Shown here: positions 47,701-57,183 of the stretch, one piece after another
Position numbering within the stretch: position 1 is the first letter of the stretch
Layout: each line of letters opens with the position of its first letter
From: Crocinitomicaceae bacterium
GTDB lineage: Bacteria; Bacteroidota; Bacteroidia; Flavobacteriales_D; Crocinitomicaceae
Assembly: GCA_030727405.1 (NCBI GenBank)
Contig: JANRBR010000011.1
Span: forward strand, 101,752 to 165,751
Direction of reading: 5' to 3'
Length of the DNA stretch: 64,000 nt
Position numbers and translations under genes: made by a program
Notes under the pieces: model-generated
What the model was told of the DNA's origin: nothing
What the model saw: the letters and a program-made list of their open reading frames with translations, nothing else
Databases searched by the model: none

Positions 47701-50394
47701 CTAAAATAATTTAATCTGATCCTCGTTGTCCTCTTCTTCTTTTTTGGTCAAATCCCATTCCATGCTTGGAGTTGGACCTTCTTCGTCTTCTTCCAGGATT
47801 TCTACCTCTTCTTCATTGATGGACTCTTTTGGTTTTTGATCTGGCCAAGGTTCTGGACTTTCATCAACGGGATGCGTCAAAACAATTTCTTTGACTTTCA
47901 GCTTCGTCATTTGATTTCCCTGTGCTTTCATTCCTTTGACATCAATCAAATCTGCAAGATTCACGACGTTGTCTGGAAGGTTCTTCGTTTCCTTCAGCAA
48001 TTTATTGTAAACTATCTTCGCCTCTGGACGATATGCTGTCGAAACAATGTCCATGAAGGAACCTGCTGATTCACTGATGAACGACACACGTTTATCTGAA
48101 AGAACTTCGCAAATGAAGCGTTTGACATAGTGCAATTCTTTCTCAGCGTCGAAATAAACCGTTGTAATTGGACGATCTTGGATCCATTTTTCAATGTGAA
48201 CCATGTCTTCGTCGAAATGCGTCGCTAAATCGAAAGAACTCAAGCGGTATTCCCCATTGCGGTACAAAGTCAAAATGCGGTCATCACCTTTGAATGAACC
48301 AAGGAACTTCCCTCTTCCTTCATCGTTGAGACGTCCGACAATTCCATCGTACCAAATCTTACGTGCGGCCAACGTGGATCCACCGACTTCTTTTTGAACG
48401 ATTTTCTGAATGATTTCCTTCGTCACTCGATTTCCAGCCGAATTCCGTCCTTTGATGAGCAATTCACCTAAATCGACATCGAAACGCAAACGTTTTAAAT
48501 GCGGTCTTGGACGCAACAATACCGTGATGACTTCACGCTCACCATTCGGATGAACCGAGAAATAAAGCATCTTCGATCCTTTTGCACCTTTGGTTAAATC
48601 GTATTCTGAATCACGTGTGATGGAATTCACGTAGAAACGTTTCATCATCGTCGGACCACCGATTCCATCTTGATAGAACAAGTGGTAAATGGTACGCGTG
48701 TCTCCTTTTTTCCAAACGCTCGCAAAAATCAAGTCCTTCCCAACAAATTTCTTATCGGAAACTTTTGTGACCATCATTTTACCGGATGCAAAGAAACAAA
48801 TGATGTCGTCAATTTCCGAACAATCCCCAATTGGTTCGTTTTTCTTCAATCCGTAACCGATGAATCCTTCTTCGTAATCCACATATAACTTGCGGTTCGC
48901 GATGATTACCTTGGTCGCACTGATGTTGTCAAATACTTTGATTTCCGTTTTACGCTCTTTTCCAGCACCAAAACGTTTCTTTAAATCCTTGTAATAATCG
49001 ATGGCGTATTCAACCAAGTTATTCAAATGCGCTTTCACCACTTGAATTTCCTCTTCGATTTTCAATAAGGCATCATCTGCTTTCGTGGAGTCAAATCGCG
49101 TGATACGAATCATTGGGATTTGCGTCAATTTTTGCAAATCTTCATCTTCAATGCTCCGAATCAATTGTTTTTTGAATGGCTCAAATCGTTTGTATAAATA
49201 GACATACAAGGTCTCTCGGTCACTATAGTGCTTAAAGTCGATGTACATCTCATTGTTGATGAACAACTTCTCCAAAGTCGAGAAGTGCCATTGTCGTTCA
49301 AGCTCATCTAAGCGAATCTCCAATTCCAGTTTTAACAGGCGAACCGTATTATCGGTATTGATCTTTAAAATCTCTGTAACACCTAAAAACCTTGGTTTTT
49401 CACCATCAATAATGGATGAATTGGGTGCCATGGATACTTCGCAGTCGGTAAAGGCATAAAGTGCGTCGATTGTCTTGTCTGGAGAGACTCCAGGGAACAA
49501 ATGCACAATGATCTCTGCCTCTGAAGAAGTATTATCTTCAATTTTCTTAATCTTGATTTTCCCTTTATCGTTGGCTTTAATCACCGACTCAATCAAGGAT
49601 CCAGTTGTTGTTCCGAAAGGGATTTCATGAATGGTCAAGGTTTTATTATCGACCTTTTTGATCTTCGCACGAACGCGTACTCGTCCACCGCGTAATCCAT
49701 CATTGTACCCTGTGAAATCAGCCATTCCTCCGTTGGGAAAGTCGGGAAGCAACTCCACTTTTTTTCCTCTCAAGTGATTGATGGACTGATCAATGAGCTC
49801 GATGAAGTTGTGCGGTAAAAACTTACACGCCATTCCCACAGCAATTCCTTCTGCTCCTTGCGCTAACAAAAGAGGGAATTTCATAGGAAGTTGCTCCGGC
49901 TCCTTGTTTCGACCGTCGTAACTCAACAACCAGTTTGTGGTCTTTGGATTAAACGCCACATGCAACGCAAACTTTGATAAACGTGCTTCGATGTAACGAG
50001 GAGCAGCTGCACCATCACCTGTCAAGGTATTCCCCCAGTTTCCTTGGCAATCGATCAACAATTCTTTTTGACCCAATTGAACCAATGCGTCCCCAATGGA
50101 TGCATCGCCATGAGGGTGGTATTTCATGGTGTTCCCAATGATGTTCGCCACCTTATTATAGCGACCATCTTCCAATTCCTTCATGGAGTGAAGGATGCGT
50201 CGTTGCACCGGTTTCAATCCATCATTTAGGGCTGGTACTGCGCGTTCTAGGATTACATAACTGGCATAGTCCAAGAACCAATTCTCATACAATCCACCGA
50301 CAGGAATGATTTTCTCATCCACTTTCTTGTTTTCAAAAGGATTGTGTTCATCCCCCAAGGATTGATTTATGTCTTCAATTTCGTCTTCAGCCAT
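47701..50394 (-). CDS. parC: DNA topoisomerase IV subunit A (gyrA/parC family)
   Basis: Subunit A of the type II topoisomerase that unlinks daughter chromosomes. The breakage-reunion domain has the catalytic Tyr134 in AAPRYIEARLSKFA and the quinolone-region HPHGDASIGDAL (Ser99, Asp102). The 897 residues end with a beta-propeller-like region (FDVDLGELLIKGRNSAGNRV) and an acidic tail (NEEEVEILEEDEEGPTPS). It lies 3 bp after parE. The pairing, and the absence of the GyrA-box motif QRRGGKG, favour topoisomerase IV over gyrase, as in other Bacteroidota with this gene pair. Confidence 0.92.
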   Translation of the reverse strand: MAEDEIEDINQSLGDEHNPFENKKVDEKIIPVGGLYENWFLDYASYVILERAVPALNDGLKPVQRRILHSMKELEDGRYNKVANIIGNTMKYHPHGDASIGDALVQLGQKELLIDCQGNWGNTLTGDGAAAPRYIEARLSKFALHVAFNPKTTNWLLSYDGRNKEPEQLPMKFPLLLAQGAEGIAVGMACKFLPHNFIELIDQSINHLRGKKVELLPDFPNGGMADFTGYNDGLRGGRVRVRAKIKKVDNKTLTIHEIPFGTTTGSLIESVIKANDKGKIKIKKIEDNTSSEAEIIVHLFPGVSPDKTIDALYAFTDCEVSMAPNSSIIDGEKPRFLGVTEILKINTDNTVRLLKLELEIRLDELERQWHFSTLEKLFINNEMYIDFKHYSDRETLYVYLYKRFEPFKKQLIRSIEDEDLQKLTQIPMIRITRFDSTKADDALLKIEEEIQVVKAHLNNLVEYAIDYYKDLKKRFGAGKERKTEIKVFDNISATKVIIANRKLYVDYEEGFIGYGLKKNEPIGDCSEIDDIICFFASGKMMVTKVSDKKFVGKDLIFASVWKKGDTRTIYHLFYQDGIGGPTMMKRFYVNSITRDSEYDLTKGAKGSKMLYFSVHPNGEREVITVLLRPRPHLKRLRFDVDLGELLIKGRNSAGNRVTKEIIQKIVQKEVGGSTLAARKIWYDGIVGRLNDEGRGKFLGSFKGDDRILTLYRNGEYRLSSFDLATHFDEDMVHIEKWIQDRPITTVYFDAEKELHYVKRFICEVLSDKRVSFISESAGSFMDIVSTAYRPEAKIVYNKLLKETKNLPDNVVNLADLIDVKGMKAQGNQMTKLKVKEIVLTHPVDESPEPWPDQKPKESINEEEVEILEEDEEGPTPSMEWDLTKKEEEDNEDQIKLF

Positions 50395-50397
50395 GAT

Positions 50398-52284
50398 TTA
50401 GGATGCAATTTCTATTTCGTCTTCGATTGATGCCGCTTTGTTTTGCTCAGCCGGATCTTTTTCCACACGTAAATTATCAATAATAAAATCTTGTCGTTCC
50501 TGCGTATTCTTGCCCATGAAATAAGACAGAATCGAATCAATCGAATTGTCTTTTGTCAATAACACAGGCTCCAAACGAATATCCGCACCAATGAAATGAA
50601 TGAATTCATCCGGCGAAATCTCCCCGAGACCCTTGAATCGTGTGATTTCAGCCCCTTTACCGATCTCTTCTATGGCATTGCGGCGCTCTTCATCTGAATA
50701 GCAATAAATGGTTTTCTTTTTGTTTCGAACACGGAACAACGGTGTTTGCAAAACATATACATGGTTGCGTTTCACCAAGTCAGGAAAGAACTGAAGGAAG
50801 AAGGTCAACAATAACATGCGAATGTGCATACCATCCACATCGGCATCGGTTGCAATCACGATTTTATTGTAACGCAAATTATCCATGTCGTCCTCAATGT
50901 CCAAAGCTGCCTGAATGAGGTTGAATTCCTCATTTTCATACACCACTTTCTTGGTCAAACCATAACAATTCAGTGGCTTACCACGCAAGGAGAATACAGC
51001 CTGCGTATTCACATCTCTTGATTTCGTAATGGATCCACTCGCTGAGTCACCCTCCGTAATAAAGAGCGTCGTTTCTTCTCGCTTATCGTCCTTCAAATCA
51101 GTTAAGTGCGTTCGACAGTCGCGCAATTTCTTGTTATGTAAATTGGCTTTTTTTGAACGGTCACGGGCAATTTTGCGAATGCCAGCCAATTCTTTTCGCT
51201 CGCGTTCCGACTGTTTGATTTTCTTTTCAATCGTATCTGCAACATCCGGATTTCGGTGCAGGTAGTTATCTAGTTTGTCCTTCAGGAAGTCATTGATGAA
51301 CGCACGCATCGATTTTCCGCCTGGCTCAATCTCTTGAGACCCAAGTTTTGTCTTTGTTTGCGATTCGAATACAGGCTCAATGACTTTCACCGCAATCGCC
51401 GCCACAATCGACTGTCGAATATCGGATGCTTCGTAGTTTTTGTTGTAAAAATCACGAATCACCTTAGCAACGGATTCGCGGAAAGCACTTTGATGCGTTC
51501 CTCCCTGAGTTGTATGCTGTCCGTTCACAAAGGAATAATAATCTTCCCCGTAGGTTCTTCCATGCGTAAAGGCTACTTCAATATCCTCGTCTTCCAAGTG
51601 AATAATTGGATAAAGTGGATCCCCGTCCATGTTGTTTTCCAACAAATCCTTTAATCCATCTTTGGATTGAAATTTCTCGCCATTGTAATACATGGACAAT
51701 CCACGATTCAAATAGCAATAATTCCACATCATTTTATCTAAATACGCTGTCTTGAATGCGTATTTCTTGAAAATCGTCTCATCCGGAATGAATTCTACAT
51801 ACGTTCCATTTCCTTCATCTGTTTTTTCGATGGCATGTTCTTTCACCAGTTCTCCCTGAGAGAATTCAGCTGCTTTCTTTTCTCCCTCACGAACAGAGTA
51901 GACCATAAAATGAGAGGAAAGCGCATTTACAGCTTTTGTACCCACCCCATTTAATCCAACTGATTTTTTAAAGGCCTTGGAGTCGTATTTTCCTCCAGTA
52001 TTCATTTTGGACACCACTTCCACCACCTTTCCAAGAGGAATGCCTCGTCCGTAATCTCGAACGGATACTTTTCCGTCCTTGATTTTAATGTCCACACGCT
52101 TTCCATTCCCCATAACGAATTCATCGATGCAGTTATCGACCACTTCTTTTACCAGGATGTAGATTCCATCATCAGCGGCTGCACCATCCCCCAGTTTCCC
52201 GATGTACATTCCAGGTCTGAGTCGAATGTGCTCCTTCCAATCGAGGGAACGTATATTATCTTCAGTATATTGATTTTCTGCCAT
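50398..52284 (-). CDS. parE: DNA topoisomerase IV subunit B (gyrB/parE family)
   Basis: The ATPase subunit of topoisomerase IV. The track ORF starts at 52341; the ATG at 52284 is chosen because [20 protein letters not shown] is the family start and a -7 box lies between. The GHKL ATPase shows [20 protein letters not shown] and [14 protein letters not shown]; the TOPRIM domain has [11 protein letters not shown] and [14 protein letters not shown]. Length is 628. parC follows after 3 bp. The gene is divergent from efp. Confidence 0.94.
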   Translation of the reverse strand: MAENQYTEDNIRSLDWKEHIRLRPGMYIGKLGDGAAADDGIYILVKEVVDNCIDEFVMGNGKRVDIKIKDGKVSVRDYGRGIPLGKVVEVVSKMNTGGKYDSKAFKKSVGLNGVGTKAVNALSSHFMVYSVREGEKKAAEFSQGELVKEHAIEKTDEGNGTYVEFIPDETIFKKYAFKTAYLDKMMWNYCYLNRGLSMYYNGEKFQSKDGLKDLLENNMDGDPLYPIIHLEDEDIEVAFTHGRTYGEDYYSFVNGQHTTQGGTHQSAFRESVAKVIRDFYNKNYEASDIRQSIVAAIAVKVIEPVFESQTKTKLGSQEIEPGGKSMRAFINDFLKDKLDNYLHRNPDVADTIEKKIKQSERERKELAGIRKIARDRSKKANLHNKKLRDCRTHLTDLKDDKREETTLFITEGDSASGSITKSRDVNTQAVFSLRGKPLNCYGLTKKVVYENEEFNLIQAALDIEDDMDNLRYNKIVIATDADVDGMHIRMLLLTFFLQFFPDLVKRNHVYVLQTPLFRVRNKKKTIYCYSDEERRNAIEEIGKGAEITRFKGLGEISPDEFIHFIGADIRLEPVLLTKDNSIDSILSYFMGKNTQERQDFIIDNLRVEKDPAEQNKAASIEDEIEIAS

Positions 52285-52310
52285 TTCGAATCTTAAGATT
52301 TTCGGAATAA

Positions 52311-52318
52311 CAAAAATA
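52311..52318 (-). promoter_or_regulatory. -7 box (TATTTTTG) of the parE-parC operon
   Basis: Minus-strand TATTTTTG lies 26 nt before the parE ATG at 52284 and inside the longer track ORF, supporting the shorter start. Confidence 0.5.
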
Positions 52319-52466
52319 ACTTTTAGAAGGACTAAAAACACATCTAAAGCCTCTTTTTTATGAACGAATTTCCGTTGATAAAGGCCTTTGATTCAAGAAC
52401 TAAGTGTAAAATCCAAAATAATGAAAGTGGCCTTGCTGCAATTAAAATCATTTTGCGTGTAAACAA

Positions 52467-52496
52467 TTGTGTTTTCGGCTCAAAATCCTATCTTTG
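52467..52496 (+). promoter_or_regulatory. promoter of efp (TTG-N19-TATCTTTG)
   Basis: TTG at 52467 and TATCTTTG at 52489-52496 are 19 nt apart, ideal for the Bacteroidota consensus. The box ends 21 nt before the efp ATG. Confidence 0.75.
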
Positions 52497-52517
52497 CCAC
52501 CAAATTTGAATTGAACC

Positions 52518-53084
52518 ATGGCTAATACTTCCGACATCCGAAATGGATTGTGCATCCGTCACAATGAAAAACTTTATCAAATCATCGAATTTCAACACGT
52601 TAAACCAGGAAAAGGACCTGCGTTTGTTCGTACGAAAATGCGTCAAATAGAATCCGGAAAGGTGATTGACAACACATTTTCTGCTGGACACAAAATCGAT
52701 CCAGTTCGCATTGAGAACCGTGAATACCAATACTTATATCAAGAATCAGAATCCTATGTTTTCATGAACAATGAGACATTTGAGCAAGTGAATATTCCTT
52801 TGAAAATGGTTGAAAAACCTGGATTTCTACAAGAGGGAATGACGGTAAACATCCTTTTTCACGCGGAAGAAGAAATGCCATTGGTCGTTGAATTACCGAT
52901 GTACATCATCTCTGAAGTTACCTACACAGAGCCAGGTGTCAAAGGCGATACCGCTACAAACTCGATGAAGCCAGCAACGATTGCAACCGGAGCTGAAGTA
53001 CGTGTTCCTTTGTTCATTGACAATGGCGAGGTGATTAAAATTGACACGCGCACAGGCATCTATGTGGAGCGCATCAAAAAATAA
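52518..53084 (+). CDS. efp: translation elongation factor P
   Basis: EF-P rescues ribosomes stalled on proline stretches. The 188-residue protein has three beta-barrel domains. The tip loop is HVKPGKGPAFVRTKMR, with Lys32 at the position modified by EpmA-type or other enzymes in some bacteria. The C-terminal signature KPATIATGAEVRVPLFIDNGEVIKIDTRTGIYVERI is in place. The glycine-cleavage T gene follows after 37 bp and may be co-transcribed. Confidence 0.97.
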   Translation: MANTSDIRNGLCIRHNEKLYQIIEFQHVKPGKGPAFVRTKMRQIESGKVIDNTFSAGHKIDPVRIENREYQYLYQESESYVFMNNETFEQVNIPLKMVEKPGFLQEGMTVNILFHAEEEMPLVVELPMYIISEVTYTEPGVKGDTATNSMKPATIATGAEVRVPLFIDNGEVIKIDTRTGIYVERIKK

Positions 53085-53121
53085 TTGAAATTTACCAACT
53101 GAACAACGTTAACAGCAAACC

Positions 53122-54204
53122 ATGAAAAATACTGCACTTTCACAAAAACACATTGATCTAGGAGCTAAAATGGTTCCCTTTGCTGGATACAACATGCCTG
53201 TTCAATACGAAGGTGTGAATGCCGAACACGAAACCGTTCGAAATGCAGTTGGCGTTTTTGATGTTTCTCACATGGGTGAATTTGTTTTGAGAGGCCCAAA
53301 TGCTTTAACATTGATACAAAAATTTGCATCCAATGATGCATCGGTTTTAGTGGATGGAAAAGCGCAATATTCATGCATGCCAAACGGCAAAGGCGGAATT
53401 GTAGACGACTTGATCATTTACCGAGTGAACTCAGAAGAATACTTTATTGTCGTTAATGCTTCCAATATTGAAAAGGATTGGAATTGGATTTCCTCTTTGA
53501 ACGATTTAGGCGTTGAGATGGAAAACCTTTCAGATCAATATAGTTTATTGGCCATTCAAGGACCAAAAGCAGCGGAAGCGATGCAATCTTTAACAAGAAT
53601 CGACTTATCTAATATGACATATTACACTTTTCAATATGGCACTTTTGCAGGCATTGAAAATGTGATGGTTTCAGCAACTGGCTACACAGGTTCTGGCGGA
53701 TTTGAAGTCTATGTTAAAAATGAAGACGCGAACAAACTTTGGGATGCTGTTTTCACGGCTGGAGCTGATTTTGGCATCAAACCAATTGGACTTGCAGCGC
53801 GTGATACGCTTCGTTTAGAAATGGGCTTCTGTTTGTATGGGAACGACATCGATGACACGACTTCTCCGATAGAAGCAGGATTAGGATGGATCACCAAATT
53901 CACGAAGGATTTCACGGATTCTGAATTTCTTGCAAAACAAAAAGAAGCAGGTGTCACAAGTAAATTAGTCGCTTTCGAAATGATTGATCGTGGAATTCCT
54001 CGTCACGATTACCCAATTTTAGATGCTGAAGGAACAGTCATTGGAAAAGTGACTTCCGGAACAATGTCCCCAAGCATGAAGTTAGCCATTGGACTTGGAT
54101 ATGTTACCGTCGATCACAGCAAATTAGAGAGCGAGATTTTCATTGAAATTCGTGAAAAAGGAGTGAAAGCCAAAGTTGTAAAGCTGCCATTCTACAAGGC
54201 ATAA
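53122..54204 (+). CDS. gcvT: glycine cleavage system T protein (aminomethyltransferase)
   Basis: GcvT releases ammonia from the aminomethyl-lipoyl H protein and transfers the one-carbon unit to tetrahydrofolate. At 360 residues the length is standard. It begins with [15 protein letters not shown] ... [19 protein letters not shown], the conserved GcvT pattern, and includes [32 protein letters not shown] and [19 protein letters not shown]. GcvH and GcvP are not in the window. It ends 13 bp inside the convergent GDPD-like gene. Confidence 0.96.
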   Translation: MKNTALSQKHIDLGAKMVPFAGYNMPVQYEGVNAEHETVRNAVGVFDVSHMGEFVLRGPNALTLIQKFASNDASVLVDGKAQYSCMPNGKGGIVDDLIIYRVNSEEYFIVVNASNIEKDWNWISSLNDLGVEMENLSDQYSLLAIQGPKAAEAMQSLTRIDLSNMTYYTFQYGTFAGIENVMVSATGYTGSGGFEVYVKNEDANKLWDAVFTAGADFGIKPIGLAARDTLRLEMGFCLYGNDIDDTTSPIEAGLGWITKFTKDFTDSEFLAKQKEAGVTSKLVAFEMIDRGIPRHDYPILDAEGTVIGKVTSGTMSPSMKLAIGLGYVTVDHSKLESEIFIEIREKGVKAKVVKLPFYKA

Positions 54205-54992
54205 CCTCTTTCAACGAGTGCATTTCTTAGGTCGTCTGAAAGAATCCCCGTTGGATTTTTTCTAAATGCTTGACGAATCCCTTTGACGGAACGAATGTCG
54301 TACAAATAAATGCTGCGATTTTGTTCTTTTATCCAATCAATATCTGATTTTGAAATGGAAGCATTGCGCACCACCAATCCATTTATCAAGGGGTGATTAA
54401 GTAGCACCTTTTTACCTTCACTAAGTTCATCAGTAGAATACACCACATGGTATTCATCCGTCAATGCATTCAACCAATATTCGTTTGAGCAAATGAGTAT
54501 GATTTGACTGGAATAGGATAATACTTGTTCATTCAAAGCCTCCAAAAGCAAGTCGAAATCGATGAATTTATTTTGACACGAATTCATGTGTTTGATATCA
54601 AGAAAAAGCACTTGATGCTCCTGTAAAAGCGGAACAACATCGGATAATTTGACTAAGCGTTCTTTTTTGTAGGTATTGTAAGCAAGTTCCTTTAATTGAT
54701 CATCATGAAGATCCGCGACACAGCCCGTTCCGTTTGTTTCCGCTTCCAACAATTCATCATGGTACAACCAAAGCGTTCCATCTTTGCTCATTCGAACGTC
54801 TACTTCTACCCCATTTGATGTTGGCAAATTCAACGCAAGGGAAACGGCTTCTTTTGAGTTATCGTGGTAAATGGATTGACTCATACTTAATCCCATGCCT
54901 GCGTGACCAAAAACCAGGATCTTTTTCACTTCTTCACTTTTTTGACAAGCAAAGAGAAGAAAAACCAACATGAATAATTTAACGAATCGCAT
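54192..54992 (-). CDS. glycerophosphodiester phosphodiesterase-like lipoprotein
   Basis: A 266-residue lipoprotein of the GDPD/PLC TIM-barrel fold. The ATG at 54992 (fifth residue of the track ORF) starts a lipoprotein signal: [20 protein letters not shown]. The metal-binding core [20 protein letters not shown] is intact and FLDIKHMN follows. The usual HRG near the N-terminus is GHAG here and the PENT motif is replaced by DNSK, so the active site is altered and activity on standard glycerophosphodiesters is uncertain. It overlaps the upstream outer-membrane-like gene by 14 bp and converges on gcvT. Confidence 0.82.
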   Translation of the reverse strand: MRFVKLFMLVFLLFACQKSEEVKKILVFGHAGMGLSMSQSIYHDNSKEAVSLALNLPTSNGVEVDVRMSKDGTLWLYHDELLEAETNGTGCVADLHDDQLKELAYNTYKKERLVKLSDVVPLLQEHQVLFLDIKHMNSCQNKFIDFDLLLEALNEQVLSYSSQIILICSNEYWLNALTDEYHVVYSTDELSEGKKVLLNHPLINGLVVRNASISKSDIDWIKEQNRSIYLYDIRSVKGIRQAFRKNPTGILSDDLRNALVERGYAL

Positions 54993-55479
54993 ACTGCAGG
55001 CCAAGTTTAAAATGATAATTCCATGTTAGGTTTCGATGTGCTTGCGACAGGTATTCAAAGGTTTCGAGCGTCGGACCAAAGCTCAATTCTTGAAAAAATT
55101 GAAAAGGACTACCCATGCTCATGCGATACCCCATGGAGGCATGCGTGTAATTAAATCGCGTACCAAATACATAGGAGTCCATTCCAACATGCACCACAGG
55201 ACCTAATCCAAGTTTCTTTAATGGAAATCGCTTCGAATAATCAACCATAAGGGAGGAAGCAAATACCGTTTGACGCGCCTTTTGAGGTGAAAATCCGATG
55301 CTTAAAGCAACTTGATTGTTTTTTGATGAATTGAATTGAAAACGCAAAGATGAAAATTGATTGAATTTTTGCAGTTCATAAGTCAACCCAATATTCCAAG
55401 TACCCACGCCCGTCTTAACCTGCGCGGTTATCCCGAATGAAAAGTAAAGAAACAAAAAAACAAAAAAGGTCCGAATCAT
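54979..55479 (-). CDS. outer-membrane beta-barrel-like protein of unknown function
   Basis: A 166-residue exported protein. The ATG at 55479 gives the signal peptide MIRTFFVFLFLYFSFGITAQ; the track start at 55488 is a TTG within a CAACTTTG promoter-like box. The mature part is made of alternating strands ([45 protein letters not shown]) and ends in a basic/aromatic strand like small outer-membrane barrels. It is not a named family to me. Its last codons overlap the GDPD-like lipoprotein gene, so the two are coupled and could act at the same membrane. Confidence 0.65.
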   Translation of the reverse strand: MIRTFFVFLFLYFSFGITAQVKTGVGTWNIGLTYELQKFNQFSSLRFQFNSSKNNQVALSIGFSPQKARQTVFASSLMVDYSKRFPLKKLGLGPVVHVGMDSYVFGTRFNYTHASMGYRMSMGSPFQFFQELSFGPTLETFEYLSQAHRNLTWNYHFKLGLQYAIR

Positions 55480-55516
55480 CGCATACAAAGTTGCTGAAAA
55501 ATCATAAGAGTTTGAG

Positions 55517-55546
55517 CAAAAAAAAATCCCGTCATTGACGGGATTT
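55517..55546 (-). terminator. rho-independent terminator after gdhA
   Basis: AAATCCCGTC, loop ATT, GACGGGATTT with T-tract on the minus strand. The perfect 10-bp stem lies 20 bp after the gdhA stop. Confidence 0.93.
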
Positions 55547-55565
55547 CCACTAAATATAAGTTGGA

Positions 55566-56933
<1,368 letters not shown>

Positions 56934-56951
56934 TTATAAATTGAACTTGGG

Positions 56952-56984
56952 CAAAAGTAGCAACATTTTCGAACGGAAAGTCAA
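56952..56984 (-). promoter_or_regulatory. promoter of gdhA (TTG-N22-TACTTTTG)
   Basis: On the minus strand TTG (56984-56982) and TACTTTTG (56959-56952) are 22 nt apart. The leader to the ATG is about 30 nt. Confidence 0.7.
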
Positions 56985-57088
56985 CTATTTTCAACAAATT
57001 ATTAGTGTCCAAATGACACTTATTTATCATTTTCCCCTTGAAATCAAAATTTATGTCGATTCAATAGTTATAATCACGCTCCTCTACC

Positions 57089-57119
57089 TTGATAAACGAA
57101 ACTTTTTTTCATATTTTTG
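57089..57119 (+). promoter_or_regulatory. promoter of the adhesin-like gene (TTG-N20-TATTTTTG)
   Basis: TTG at 57089 and TATTTTTG at 57112-57119 are 20 nt apart, matching the consensus well. The leader is about 60 nt to the ATG at 57184. Confidence 0.7.
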
Positions 57120-57183
57120 AGTCGCCTAAGCAACCCATTGCTAACGACCTTCGTTTAAGGCACAGAACTTACTACGTGAAACC

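Noticed and set aside
47701-52284. The gyrA/gyrB-like pair read as DNA gyrase
   Set aside because: The adjacent pair order, the sizes (628 and 897 residues) and the absence of a recognisable GyrA-box fit topoisomerase IV better; this is a preference rather than proof.
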